Assembly: GCA_934045075.1 (NCBI GenBank)
Contig: OW203732.1
Coordinates: forward strand, 19,943,889-20,007,888
DNA length: 64,000 bases
Reading direction: 5' to 3'
DNA from: Yponomeuta sedellus
Lineage: Eukaryota > Arthropoda > Insecta > Lepidoptera > Yponomeutidae
The notes under the pieces are model-generated. The model searched no databases, was not told where the DNA came from, and saw nothing but the letters and a program-made list of their open reading frames with translations. Made by a program: the position numbers and the translations under genes. Below, piece after piece: positions 54,060 through 63,945 of the stretch. Every line of letters starts with the position of its first letter. Within the stretch, counting starts at the first letter, position 1.

Positions 54060-54413
54060 GAGCGCTCGTGGCCTAGGCGAACCGAGTGATTGGAATCAAT
54101 CACTTGGTTAAGCAACAACAGGCGCGGTCAGGTACAGGATGGGTGAGCGTCCCGTGACTACCGCTAGTGGCATATTTCCGAGCGCTTCCGTGCTTCGCAA
54201 GGCACGTTAAGCTGTTGGTGCCGGCTGTCATATAGTGGCAATCGTAAGCCATGTCAGAGGCCTAATGGGCGGCTTGATAACTTCTGACAGTAAAACACGC
54301 CACTATCTTACTATCCTCCACCATCACCAACCCGGAATTGGCCCCCGTGGTGGAGTATAGCCTAACCTTCCTGCATCGCACGTCCCAGTGGGGACATGCA
54401 AGGGCTGATAACG
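54060..54413 (+). repeat. 5S-rRNA-derived SINE, family B, full-length copy B18
   Basis: Starts GAGCGCTCGTGGCCTAGG and keeps a well-preserved 5S-like block (GTTAAGCAACAACAGGCGCG). It is flanked by AATAATAAAT at 54050-54059 and 54414-54423, an exact 10-bp duplication lying in the tail of SINE D2. Confidence 0.88.
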
Positions 54414-54423
54414 AATAATAAAT

Positions 54424-54643
54424 ATTCATGGACATATAACACAGATCTCGTTAGCCCTATACTAAGTGCAACTAAATGACTTGTGTAATAGCCTATAGGT
54501 GCTAACTCGACGATAGATTTAATACAATAAATACATAGATAACATCCAAGACCCGAGACAAACTAGAAAAGTTCGTTACCTAGTTCGACCCGGCCTTCGG
54601 TTTTGCAGTCAGCGTTCCAAACCGCTGCGCCACCGAGGCCGTC
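54424..54643 (-). repeat. tRNA-derived SINE, family D, copy D2
   Basis: Minus-sense copy. The tail is at the left, adjoining B18, and the head complement GCTGCGCCACCGAGGCCGTC is at the right. The B-box region is partly deleted. Confidence 0.83.
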
Positions 54644-54644
54644 A

Positions 54645-55346
54645 AATAAATAAGGTTTTTCAAAAAGTGAATATCATAAAAAAAACTTAACAACAGTGAC
54701 AACTATTTTCAGTTGTTGAACCTAGGATCAACAAGATAGACAGATAGCACAGAGAAACAAAATGCATTGTATGTTGGTTGGTTTTACAGACTTGGTAGTG
54801 AAGATTATGTGCAACCATTTTGCGAGAATTTAACTGATACATAGTAGGTATATTCACATTCACAAGATATACATTAAAAGTACGAAATAATTAGTGTTAA
54901 TGTAACTCAATTTATATTGGGAAAGTTCCGTTTCCATTCGGACTACCGCTCGCTGGAAATGGCATTAAATCCACCATATTATGGGCTCTTAATTTCCAAT
55001 AACTTCGTATTCACGGAATATAATTGGTTTAATTTGACTTTATAAGTAGCTCACTATAAACTTCCCACAGCCGTGCACACACCTTCATTCAAAGAGAGTG
55101 TAGGATTATGAAACAAAATAGGGGTGGCATTAGCAAAGGGCAAGATAAAAATCACCCGAAACCGGTATGCGTAGGCATCTATCGTAGAGTATGGAATTAT
55201 GTGGGCTGAATTACCACGCGCGCCCGTTGCCACATGGTTGAGTTATATTGACTTATATTTTACATTGTATATTGCCATTCAGCCAACAGAATGTAAATTT
55301 AATACGTTGAAATAAATTAATTTCATTTCACCACTCACGCGGTGTC
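54645..55346. other. Intergenic stretch with small repeat scraps
   Basis: A LINE G-like scrap lies at about 55125-55180 and a T-type tail scrap at 55180-55245. No gene. Confidence 0.4.
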
Positions 55347-55544
55347 TTCGATAGCAACCCCACTGCTGGGGCACGGGTCTCTTCCTGCATCGCGGGAGGG
55401 TTAGGCCATACTTCACCAGGGGGTTCAAGTCCGGGTTGGTGGAGGACTGTAAGACAGTGGCGGGCCTTACTGTCAGAAGTTATCAAGCCGCCCATAAGGC
55501 CTCTGACATGGCTTAACGACTGCCTTTAGATGACAGCCGGCACC
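55347..55544 (-). repeat. 5S-rRNA-derived SINE, family B, headless copy B19
   Basis: Minus-sense tail and middle, ending at ACAGCCGGCACC. The 5S head is absent. Confidence 0.82.
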
Positions 55545-56189
55545 CCATGGAAGTACGGTGGTGTCTAGCGTTAACCAATTTTACATGATGTATGGTAAAA
55601 AAATTATAAGAAGCTTAATATTTAGTGCTCGCTCATTTACCCACTCCAGCGTAGTTAAGACGGAGCACTGCAGTTTTAGTTTTAGTCATAAACTTTCCAC
55701 AAAATGACTACCCAGTTTCAAGCGCTCAATAATTTACTACAACATAAACGTTAGGCGGTTCTTTGTAAAGGGGTGGGACGGAGAAAGAAGGTGCTCTCTC
55801 CAGACAACCTTTGATTTGACACTTCCAGCTTTGAGATTACATGCGTCGAAACAAAAGAGGTTTGTTTTCTGCCCATCACATTATGAGATACTGGCGTGAG
55901 TTTATACACGGTAAGATTAATTTAAGAAAGATACGGAATACCTATTGCGTCTCGCTCACACAATTTAACTGCAATTTGGATGAACAAGACTCCAGAACAT
56001 GGGCTAGACTTTACGGTCTTAAAAAAATGGAATGCAAATTAGGTTTGTAAATTTGTGTTTTAGTATTTTGTTATTGGATTTATAAAAAAAAATATCGTTA
56101 TTTATATTTTAGCGTAACCTCTCCCTTAAGTTCTCCATTTTAGTAATTCAAATCAAATCAAAGTATTTTGTTCAATGTTAGACAAAAAC
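55545..56189. other. Intergenic stretch
   Basis: A 69-codon plus frame at 55841 lacks recognisable motifs. AT-rich otherwise. Confidence 0.4.
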
Positions 56190-56466
56190 TCAATCCTTAG
56201 TACGAGTAAGTCCCCACTGCTGGGGCACGTGCTGGGCCATACTCCACCATGGGGGCTAAGTCCGGGTTGGTGGAGGATTGTAAGACAGTGGCGTGGCGTA
56301 TTGACTATCATTACCTGACAGCCGGCACCGACGGCTTAGTGTGCCTTGCAAAGCTCGAAAAAACTTGGGGAAATTGCCACCAGCGGTAGTCAGTCACGGG
56401 ATGGTCACTCATCCAGCACTTGACCGCTTCTGATGTTGCTTAACCCAAGTGATTGATTCCAATCAC
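56190..56466 (-). repeat. 5S-rRNA-derived SINE, family B, copy B20
   Basis: Minus-sense copy with internal deletions. The 5S-like head (GTTGCTTAACCCAAGTGATTG) is at the right, 55 bp from the BEL/Pao target. Confidence 0.82.
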
Positions 56467-56520
56467 CGGCCGCGGCGTCTGCACTCTTGGGTAAGAAATA
56501 TCTGTGTAATTTCCTTTTTA

Positions 56521-56525
56521 TGTAC
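56521..56525. repeat. Target-site duplication, BEL/Pao element (left)
   Basis: TGTAC is repeated at 62480-62484. Duplications of 4-6 bp are usual for this superfamily. Confidence 0.92.
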
Positions 56526-56727
56526 TGTTGGGGCGACCAACGCCTCCTTGCTGACAGGCTGACCTGACGTAAGACTGGCTGATTCTCTTTTGAAACGACT
56601 TCGAAATTAGAATGACTGACCAGACGGAACAAGAGACTACGAAACAGTTCACGACAGACTTCCAAACGTAGCGGACGACAACGCTCCGCTGCTGACGAAC
56701 AGAAAGACAAACCTGTACGACCGTACA
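56526..56727 (+). repeat. 5' LTR of BEL/Pao element
   Basis: 202 bp, starting TGTTGGGGCG and ending CCGTACA (TG...CA). Every base matches the 3' LTR at 62278-62479 in my reading. I see no TATA box and no AATAAA within it. Transcription would have to use an initiator-type promoter. Confidence 0.96.
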
Positions 56728-56730
56728 AGC

Positions 56731-56742
56731 TGGTCCTTCGAG
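56731..56742 (+). promoter_or_regulatory. Primer-binding site, complementary to tRNA-Tyr 3' end
   Basis: TGGTCCTTCGAG, 3 bp after the LTR, is the complement of CTCGAAGGA plus CCA, which is the acceptor end of eukaryotic tRNA-Tyr (whose 5' end is CCTTCGA). A following GAACC could pair with part of the T-arm. The tRNA assignment is from known tRNA sequences. Confidence 0.8.
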
Positions 56743-56756
56743 TAATTGAACCAAAA

Positions 56757-59700
56757 ATGGAAACGCGAAATCGTAAAAAACTGGCTGCGCCCGACTCGTC
56801 CAGCCAGGGAAACGACAACCCGATCGGCCGGGCGCGGCCCGGACCTAGTAGCCGCGCCCCCTCACCACTCTCAGCGTGCGGCAGTCGCGCGCCCTCACCG
56901 CGCTCAACACGCAACAGTCGCGCGCCCTCGCCGCGCTCAGCGCGCACAATTCGCGCGCCCTCACCGCGCTCCGCACGGAGTAGTCGCGCACCGTCGCGCA
57001 TGCACTCTGCTCTGAGCAGGAGCCCATCCCCGCTGCGATCGACGCGCACGACACGCGCGCCGTCGCCCGCCCTGTCACGCGCCTCCGTCGCCTCTTCTTC
57101 TGCAAGACAGCGACAGCCGACCGCGGGGGAGAACGCGGAGAGACGCGTAGCAGAGCTCGAACGAGAAGCGGAACGACTCGAACTCAGAGTGAAGCTAATT
57201 AGAGAAGAAATGCGACAAGACGCCAAGTCGCCTCCCATCGAGCGCACGCTGAACAAGCTCTTGGCAAGACAGTCGGTCAAAGAGCTTCCTCCGTTTGCTG
57301 GCGATGTCACAGAATGGCCGATTTTCTATAGTCAGTTCAAAACTACGACTCGACTGTGTAACTATAGTGAGGAGGAAAACATCGCCCGGCTAATGAAGTG
57401 CCTAAAAGGCAAGGCCCGTGACTCTGTATCGGCGCTTCTGGTGAGCGCGACCGGCTTAGAAAAGATTGTTTCGACGCTGAAACTAAGATTTGGAAGACAA
57501 GACCATCTTATAGAAGCGATGTTGGCAAAGATTCGTGCTATAAATTGTATACGTCATGACGACATAAATGGACTCATAGAGTTCGCGACGTCAGTACAGA
57601 ACGTAGTCGCGGCAATGACTTTGACAAATGAGACGGGCCATCTATCTAATACATCGCTTATTCGCGAAATCATCGAAAAACTGCCATCAATATTGAAATA
57701 TCAATGGAGTTTCTATATCTACGACCGAAATTACAAACAAGCCACGCTACAGACTCTTTCCGACTGGCTTATCAAGACAGCGAACGCCGCTACGCATATC
57801 GCACCCGTGCAAATAGCGTCCGCAGAACAACGCCCACAGAGCCGTTGGACGACGCGGAAACACGCAGTTCTTGCAGTAAACAAGCCCGCAAACAATAAGT
57901 CCGCACACAGCAAGCCCGCAACACATCTGTGCGCGATGTGTCAACGGAGCCACGCCCTAGAAGACTGCCAAGACTTTCTCCGACTCACCATTGACGCCCA
58001 CTGGGAATACGTGACGGACAAGAAGCTGTGCTTTTCCTGCCTGTCTCCTGGTCACCAAATATCCCAGTGCAAAAGCAAGAGAAAGTGCAAGCACTGTGAC
58101 AGACCTCACCATCTTGAGCTGCACGCGGAGCCGAAGCCGTCTGCGAAGCCCGAGCCTGAGCCGTCTGAAGCCGACGCTATCATCACGCACACGAATAGCA
58201 AACGGACTAGCCAGGTGCTACTCAAGGTGGCCAGAGTGGTAGTCAGCGGGCCGCGGCAGTCGGAGGAGGTGCTTGCTTTGCTGGATGAAGGTGCGACGAT
58301 AAGCCTCATCGACGAAGACCTCGCGCGACGCATCGGAGTCTCCGGAGCTACCTCAGACCTGCGCATCCAGGGAGTCTCCGGGATGCAGTCGACAGCCAAC
58401 GCGTCGCAGCGAGTCTCCTTCAACATCCGCGGGAAGAAGTCCGAAAAAACTTTCAATATTTCTAATGTTCATACTGTACATAATTTAGCGCTGCCTATGT
58501 ATAGACATAACCTAGGTAGGCTATCCTGTAATAACGAATTGATTAAAAGATTTATCAACGACTTAGGGACGACCGACGACATAGACGAACGACCGTTATT
58601 GCTCTTGGGGACTGACAATATAGACCTTATCGTAACGAGACAGCTCTACACAGGACATAAAAGCAGAGACTCTCTCTACGTTTCCTTTACGCTCTTAGGA
58701 CACATCGTACACGGTAAGACCCCAAATACCGTACCGACCGACGTGTCAGTCCTGCATTTATGTGCCTGTGACGAACTGAATGACGCCGTTCGGCGTTCTT
58801 TCTCAACCGACGGGTTCGGGACTAGGCCTTATTCCGACATGCCTCGCTCCAAAGAGGACCTTAGGGCTATAGATATTTTAGAGAAAACGTCTAAATTAGT
58901 AGGTGACAGGTGGGAGACAGGCCTTCTATGGAAGGATGACTTACCTAACCTGCCTGACAGCTACGGTATGGCACGAAAGAGGCTAGACGTAATTAAAAGA
59001 AAGTTTGATAAGATGCCAGATCTAGCGGCACGCTACTCTGCGAAAATACACGAAAACCTAGAAAAAGGTTATATTTCGAAAATTGACGACAAAGACACAG
59101 CCGTCAGGACAGGTAAAACCTGGTTTCTGCCACACTTTGCGGTTTTTAATCCGAACAAACCGAACAAACTGCGCATAGTACTAGACTGCGCTGCTAAGTC
59201 TCACGGCAAGTCGCTAAACGACCATCTTCTGAGCGGACCCGACTTCCTGACGTCTCTCCCTGGTGTACTTATTGCGTTCCGCAACCGAAAGGTGGCAGTA
59301 GTGGGCGACATCGAGGAGATGTTCCACAGAGTAGTAATTACTGAGGAAGACCGACAAGCTCAACGCCTTCTGTGGATAGACGGAGAATACATTATGAACG
59401 TAATGAACTTTGGCGCCATCTGTTCTCCAGCATCGGCTCAATATGTCAAGAACCTAAATGCCCGCCGCTTCACGAACTCCCACCCAAAAGCTGTCGACGC
59501 TATCGTCAATCATCATTATGTCGATGACTACATCCACTCGATAGACGATGCAGAGGAGGCTGTCAAGACCGTCAACGACGTAGTTCGTATCCACGCAGCA
59601 GGAGGGTTCAACATGCGAAACTTTATGTCAAACTCAAAGGAACTCCTGCGAAGCCTGCCTGAAGAGCGTTTAGCACCCGGTGGCATGAAATTCCTGTCGG

Positions 59701-62105
59701 ACTGCAAAGAAAAGCAGCTGGAACGAGTCCTAGGCCTGAATTGGGAACCGGAATCGGACAATTTCGTTTTCACAAAGAAGTTTCATAAGATTGATAAGAC
59801 CCTTCAATCTGGAGCCAAGCGACCGACCAAACGAGAAACATTACGCTTGATAATGAGTGTCTTCGACCCGTTGGGTTTCCTTCTGACCACGACAATCAAA
59901 GGGAGACTAATTCTTCAAGACGTCTGGAGGGACTCGATTGGCTGGGACGACGAAATCGGTTCTGGGCACTACGACAAGTGGAAGGAATGGCTAAATGAGC
60001 TGGAGCAGGCAAGGTGCACGCGAATCCACCGCTGGATGATGTCAGACTACTGCATAAAAGACGGAAAGGTGGAGTTCCATATTTTCTGTGACGCCAGCTC
60101 AAGAGCGTTCTCAGCCGTCGTTTACCTCCGAAACCCACTCATGGACGGAAGCTGGCACCTAGCTTTCGTGATTGCACGCGGGCGAGTAGCCCCACTTAAG
60201 ACTCTTAGTATACCTCGACTCGAACTACAGGCCGCTGTCATGGGCGCTCGTCTCTCCCAGGGTTTGAGGGAGTATGTGGACGCATCCTCAGCAAAAATGA
60301 CCTTTTGGACTGACTCAAAGACGGTCATTGCCTGGATTAAGTCTGAGACAGGACGCTTCAAGCCTTTCGTTGCTCATCGCATTTCAGAGATCGCCGAGTT
60401 GACTGACCCTCGTGATTGGAGGTGGGTGCCGACAGACCTGAACCCAGCCGACGACGCCACACGGGACGTAACCGCCTCTGACCGCCTGAGATGGCTGAAC
60501 GGGCCAGACTTCCTGAAGCAATCAGAAGAGTTGTGGCCCAGACCGGAGACCGAAGCAGCCGTAGACCCTAATGACGTCGAGGTTAAAGTCGTATGTCAAC
60601 TAACCAGCCACGAGAAGCTGGCTCTCCCAGACATATACAGGTTCTCCAGCTACTGGAGGTATGTGCGTAGCGTGGCCTGGCTGCTAAGGTACAAGAACAA
60701 TATTAACAGTAGGAAACAGTCGCGCAGAGGTGAGCTTATTCCACAGGAAATTGAAGCTGCCGAAACCTTGTGTGCCATAAGTTCTCAGGACCGTAGCTTC
60801 GCCAGTGACATTGACTCGTTACGACGGAATCAGTGGGTCGACAAGATCAGCCGACTACGTCAGCTGACCCCCTATCTAGATGCTGACGGACTCCTGCGTG
60901 TCGGTGGAAGAATGGAGGCTGCTGGAGACTTGCCGGACGGCACCAAGCACCCCACCATCCTGCACCCCAAGGATCGATATACACGGCTGCTGATCGCCCA
61001 ACAGCACCGGGACCAAGCGCACATGAACAGGGAGCAAGCCCATCTGAACCTAAGGCGACGGTTCTGGATTATCGACGGGCGGAACGCAGTGAAGGCGGCA
61101 TGGAACGACTGCCAGGTTTGTAAGAACAACCGCGCCAAGCCGTGCCCCCCGCTAATGGGTCAGCTACCGGACGTAAGGGTAACGCCAACTGGCAGGGTTT
61201 TTGTACATACTGGGGTCGACTACTTCGGCCCGATGACCGTAAAAGTAGGACGACGTCAAGAGAAGCGATACGGAGCCCTTTTCACGTGCCTAACCGTAAG
61301 AGCGATCCATATCGAACTCGTAAGTGACCTGAGTACCACGAGCGCTATAATGGCACTCAGGCGATTCATCGCTCGACGAGGCTGCCCGAAGACAATATGG
61401 AGCGATAACGCGACAACATTTAGAGGCGCCGACCGCGAATTGAGACGGGCAGTAGCGGCTATTGACAGGGATGAGCTAGTTAGGTACGGCGTTGTAAACC
61501 GCTTCGAGTGGTCATTTATTCCCCCCGTCTCCCCACACATGGGAGGCTGTTGGGAACGAATGGTAAGGTCTGTGAAGACTGCGCTAAAAGCCACCCTCAA
61601 GACGAGGGTCCCGAGGGAGGACACACTGGCCACCTTGCTAGCCGAGGCAGAAGCCATAGTAAACGGCAGACCGCTCACCTACGTCCCACTTGACCACACG
61701 GACGACCTACCCCTAACGCCGAACGACTTCCTACACCCCAAGACAGACAGAACAGACATGACTACGACGCTAGGGACCTTTACAGACGGAGACCTACTGC
61801 GACGATCGTGGCGTGAGTCACAGAGGTTGGCCGATCTACTGTGGAAGCGGTGGGTTAAGGAGTACTTGCCCACTCTGACAAGACGCGACAAGTGGTACCG
61901 ATCCTCTGAGCCTCTCGCTGTGGACGACGTCGTCGTGATTACGGACGGCCAACTGCCTCGCGACCTGTGGCTTCGAGGTATAGTTGACAAGACCTACCCG
62001 GGCCGAGACGGACAGGTTCGCGTAGCAGACATCCGAACCGACCACGGACTATACCAACGCCCGGTGACAAAGCTATGCAAACTCGACGTTAGACGACCTA
62101 ACTGA
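56757..62105 (+). CDS. gag-pol: Gag-Pol polyprotein of BEL/Pao retrotransposon
   Basis: A 1782-residue single frame, starting 14 bp after the primer site in AAAAATGG context. The N-terminus (about 32-112) has six or so SRAPSPRS-like repeats rich in Arg, Ser and Pro. A coiled-coil-like segment follows, then a Gag region with LPPFAGD at 177 (DUF1759 type). Zinc knuckles: C392-x2-C-x3-H-x4-C and C425-x2-C-x4-H-x4-C, plus a third Cys/His cluster at about 443-459. Aspartic protease: LLDEGAT with D510. Reverse transcriptase: D851 (GDIEEMFHRV) and YVDD at 921-924. RNase H: D1112, E1156 and D1186. Integrase: HHCC-like zinc region, then D1488, D1550 and E1600. A DUF5641-like C-terminus follows. No frameshift or stop. 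Gag and Pol are probably separated by the protease. Confidence 0.97.
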   Translation: METRNRKKLAAPDSSSQGNDNPIGRARPGPSSRAPSPLSACGSRAPSPRSTRNSRAPSPRSARTIRAPSPRSARSSRAPSRMHSALSRSPSPLRSTRTTRAPSPALSRASVASSSARQRQPTAGENAERRVAELEREAERLELRVKLIREEMRQDAKSPPIERTLNKLLARQSVKELPPFAGDVTEWPIFYSQFKTTTRLCNYSEEENIARLMKCLKGKARDSVSALLVSATGLEKIVSTLKLRFGRQDHLIEAMLAKIRAINCIRHDDINGLIEFATSVQNVVAAMTLTNETGHLSNTSLIREIIEKLPSILKYQWSFYIYDRNYKQATLQTLSDWLIKTANAATHIAPVQIASAEQRPQSRWTTRKHAVLAVNKPANNKSAHSKPATHLCAMCQRSHALEDCQDFLRLTIDAHWEYVTDKKLCFSCLSPGHQISQCKSKRKCKHCDRPHHLELHAEPKPSAKPEPEPSEADAIITHTNSKRTSQVLLKVARVVVSGPRQSEEVLALLDEGATISLIDEDLARRIGVSGATSDLRIQGVSGMQSTANASQRVSFNIRGKKSEKTFNISNVHTVHNLALPMYRHNLGRLSCNNELIKRFINDLGTTDDIDERPLLLLGTDNIDLIVTRQLYTGHKSRDSLYVSFTLLGHIVHGKTPNTVPTDVSVLHLCACDELNDAVRRSFSTDGFGTRPYSDMPRSKEDLRAIDILEKTSKLVGDRWETGLLWKDDLPNLPDSYGMARKRLDVIKRKFDKMPDLAARYSAKIHENLEKGYISKIDDKDTAVRTGKTWFLPHFAVFNPNKPNKLRIVLDCAAKSHGKSLNDHLLSGPDFLTSLPGVLIAFRNRKVAVVGDIEEMFHRVVITEEDRQAQRLLWIDGEYIMNVMNFGAICSPASAQYVKNLNARRFTNSHPKAVDAIVNHHYVDDYIHSIDDAEEAVKTVNDVVRIHAAGGFNMRNFMSNSKELLRSLPEERLAPGGMKFLSDCKEKQLERVLGLNWEPESDNFVFTKKFHKIDKTLQSGAKRPTKRETLRLIMSVFDPLGFLLTTTIKGRLILQDVWRDSIGWDDEIGSGHYDKWKEWLNELEQARCTRIHRWMMSDYCIKDGKVEFHIFCDASSRAFSAVVYLRNPLMDGSWHLAFVIARGRVAPLKTLSIPRLELQAAVMGARLSQGLREYVDASSAKMTFWTDSKTVIAWIKSETGRFKPFVAHRISEIAELTDPRDWRWVPTDLNPADDATRDVTASDRLRWLNGPDFLKQSEELWPRPETEAAVDPNDVEVKVVCQLTSHEKLALPDIYRFSSYWRYVRSVAWLLRYKNNINSRKQSRRGELIPQEIEAAETLCAISSQDRSFASDIDSLRRNQWVDKISRLRQLTPYLDADGLLRVGGRMEAAGDLPDGTKHPTILHPKDRYTRLLIAQQHRDQAHMNREQAHLNLRRRFWIIDGRNAVKAAWNDCQVCKNNRAKPCPPLMGQLPDVRVTPTGRVFVHTGVDYFGPMTVKVGRRQEKRYGALFTCLTVRAIHIELVSDLSTTSAIMALRRFIARRGCPKTIWSDNATTFRGADRELRRAVAAIDRDELVRYGVVNRFEWSFIPPVSPHMGGCWERMVRSVKTALKATLKTRVPREDTLATLLAEAEAIVNGRPLTYVPLDHTDDLPLTPNDFLHPKTDRTDMTTTLGTFTDGDLLRRSWRESQRLADLLWKRWVKEYLPTLTRRDKWYRSSEPLAVDDVVVITDGQLPRDLWLRGIVDKTYPGRDGQVRVADIRTDHGLYQRPVTKLCKLDVRRPN

Positions 62106-62243
62106 ACCGACGTGACCTGACTAACTTAACCGGACTGACCTAACGTGATCGGGCCTGAGTCCTGACCTGTTCTGTGTTCGACTACACCCTACTGGATCAG
62201 GCACTCTACAGACTGACGGTGGTTGGCTGCCCCTGCCTGCTTG

Positions 62244-62266
62244 AGTATTGGCAGACTGTCAATACT
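62244..62266 (+). other. Small stem-loop next to the polypurine tract
   Basis: AGTATTG and CAATACT (7-bp stem, 9-nt loop) directly precede the purine run. Confidence 0.5.
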
Positions 62267-62277
62267 GGAGGTGGGGA
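62267..62277 (+). promoter_or_regulatory. Polypurine tract
   Basis: GGAGGTGGGGA abuts the 3' LTR, the position required for plus-strand DNA priming. It has one internal T. Confidence 0.8.
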
Positions 62278-62479
62278 TGTTGGGGCGACCAACGCCTCCT
62301 TGCTGACAGGCTGACCTGACGTAAGACTGGCTGATTCTCTTTTGAAACGACTTCGAAATTAGAATGACTGACCAGACGGAACAAGAGACTACGAAACAGT
62401 TCACGACAGACTTCCAAACGTAGCGGACGACAACGCTCCGCTGCTGACGAACAGAAAGACAAACCTGTACGACCGTACA
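62278..62479 (+). repeat. 3' LTR of BEL/Pao element
   Basis: Identical to the 5' LTR over 202 bp. The first AATAAA downstream is at 62485-62490, in the interrupted J tail and outside the LTR. Confidence 0.96.
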
Positions 62480-62520
62480 TGTACAATAAAGTGTTCTCTA
62501 TCTATCTACTTATCTGTCAC
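62480..62520 (+). repeat. Right target duplication and rest of J-family tail
   Basis: TGTAC, then AATAAAGTGTTCTC and CTAT repeats, as in other J tails. The left half of the same tail ends at 56525. Confidence 0.8.
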
Positions 62521-62893
62521 TTGGTTGCATTAGGCCATGAACGCATCGTATTAAACGTTAAAAGTAAAACTATTTCTGAACATAATAAAATTCATAGGGA
62601 CATTTCAAGCTTGGGTTCTGGGCCCACTGAACTAGGTATCTACCTCGGCAAGAGAAGCACTGTAGCTTCGACACAACGCTGTAAAGTTTTAATTTCGTTG
62701 AGCAATTTATATAAAACAAGCGCCTAGGCGGCGGCTTTGCGAGAATTTTAACTATAACTTTGGGAACAGATTCATGCTGCACCGAGTTTGCGGGACTCGA
62801 GTAAGTACGAAAGTGCACAGACCCGTATAACACCACTACTGGTTTGCTTATAACAATAATAACTTCCACTCAACACAATCACTTCACCTGGTC
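62521..62893. other. Intergenic stretch
   Basis: No gene or repeat family recognised. Two short opposing frames lack motifs. Confidence 0.4.
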
Positions 62894-63640
62894 TTAGAAT
62901 CTAATACTTACATAGTTTTTGAACTAAAACTTTCGTAAGCACAACACATTGTAGACTTTTAGTCCGGATCTACCGGTAGAACCGGTGTGCAGTGAAGATG
63001 AATATCGAGATCGACACTGCAAGAACAAAGGTGTCGTGAGGTGTGTCTGTGCCGTTATGCCCAGCGACATTGACGACGGAAAAGCAGCAGGGCGCCGCGG
63101 CGCAAGCCAGCGGGAATCCCCCGCAGCTGGTGCCGGCACCCGCCCCACTTATCTCGGCGGGCGAGCCGCGCGCTTGACCGCAGTGTGAGACGAGCAACCG
63201 ACGACGCGAGCTCCTTCTCTGCTCACCATGATTAAGCTCTGCGAATCGGAGCGAAACCTGGTCGGACTCTTCCGATTTAACAACACCCGTAAGTAGATCA
63301 GAACTAAAAGTCTACTTACATAGTTTTTCAATATAATGTTACAAGCACGACAATGGTTGTTATTTGCCTCAATTTGGTAGTCTACAAAGCAATAGCAGTA
63401 CAATGTCATTCCAGGGGTATAACCCGCGCAAATTAAATAGGCATGTCTCGCGAAGAAGAACAAATCACGAGAGGCGCTGAGTTAAACAAATTAAATACGC
63501 ATCTCTCGCGGAGAAGAGTGAATCGCGCGAGGCGTCGAGTTATACTACTGCAATGAGATTGGTTACTTGACTACCGATAGTGTAGAAAACGACCATTACC
63601 GGACTAATATGACTCTATGGAACAACTAAGCATTTTAGAG
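62894..63640 (+). repeat. Dispersed repeat family I, copy I2, interrupted by MITE H4
   Basis: The left piece (ATCTAATACTTACATAG) and right piece (63318 on) match I1. Part of the left piece recurs right of the insert (ACTTACATAGTTTTT). 63429-63544 is a 58-bp tandem duplication (starting CAAATTAAATA) not found in I1. Confidence 0.7.
62951..63315. mobile_element. MITE family H, complete copy H4, with GC-rich interior
   Basis: Ends GTAGACTTTTAGTCCGGATC and, at the right, GATCAGAACTAAAAGTCTAC are inverted copies of about 23 bp with a few changes. The interior (about 63040-63240) is strongly GC-rich, unlike its ends. Short frames cross it on both strands, none recognised. No clear target duplication. 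Confidence 0.7.
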
Positions 63641-63945
63641 ACTCGCCCCTCTGGTCCCAAACTAGTATACCCTGTAATGCTGTATATCCTTTACAAATAA
63701 TAAGAACTGGAAAGACTTCAGCAGTGCTATTCACTAGCCCCGTTCGCTAGTGAGTTCGATCGAATTCGTATTCAGTAATATAAGCTACCCCAGCGCTACG
63801 GCGGTGAAGTGAACTAGTTGTGCAGGTGGGATATTGACCCTTATTTCTATGAAGTTACGTTTAAAACAAAGGGAGTTCGAATCTCGACTTTATTACATCT
63901 GTCAAATAACCCTTTCGCGGACAACGGCAAAATAATTACTAAAAT
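63641..63945. other. Intergenic stretch
   Basis: A B-box-like GAGTTCGAATCTC occurs near 63870 without a convincing tRNA fold. Nothing else recognised. Confidence 0.35.

Larger units (their letters stand above)
56526..62479 (+). mobile_element. Complete BEL/Pao LTR retrotransposon
   Basis: A 5954-bp element: 5' LTR, tRNA primer-binding site, one long gag-pol frame, polypurine tract and 3' LTR, bounded by a 5-bp target duplication. The LTRs are identical, the frame is uninterrupted and every expected catalytic motif is visible, so it is a recent and possibly still competent insertion. It has no envelope frame: only about 170 bp lie between the stop and the 3' LTR. It interrupts a J-family tail (AATAAAG follows the right duplication). 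The coding part is markedly GC-richer than the flanks. Confidence 0.97.

Noticed and set aside
56405..57310. 301-codon minus-strand frame
   Set aside because: Antisense shadow of the GC-rich Arg/Ser repeat of Gag, running through the LTR and into SINE B20. No domains.
62106..62277. Envelope gene of the BEL/Pao element
   Set aside because: Only about 170 bp lie between the stop and the 3' LTR, with no frame of useful length.
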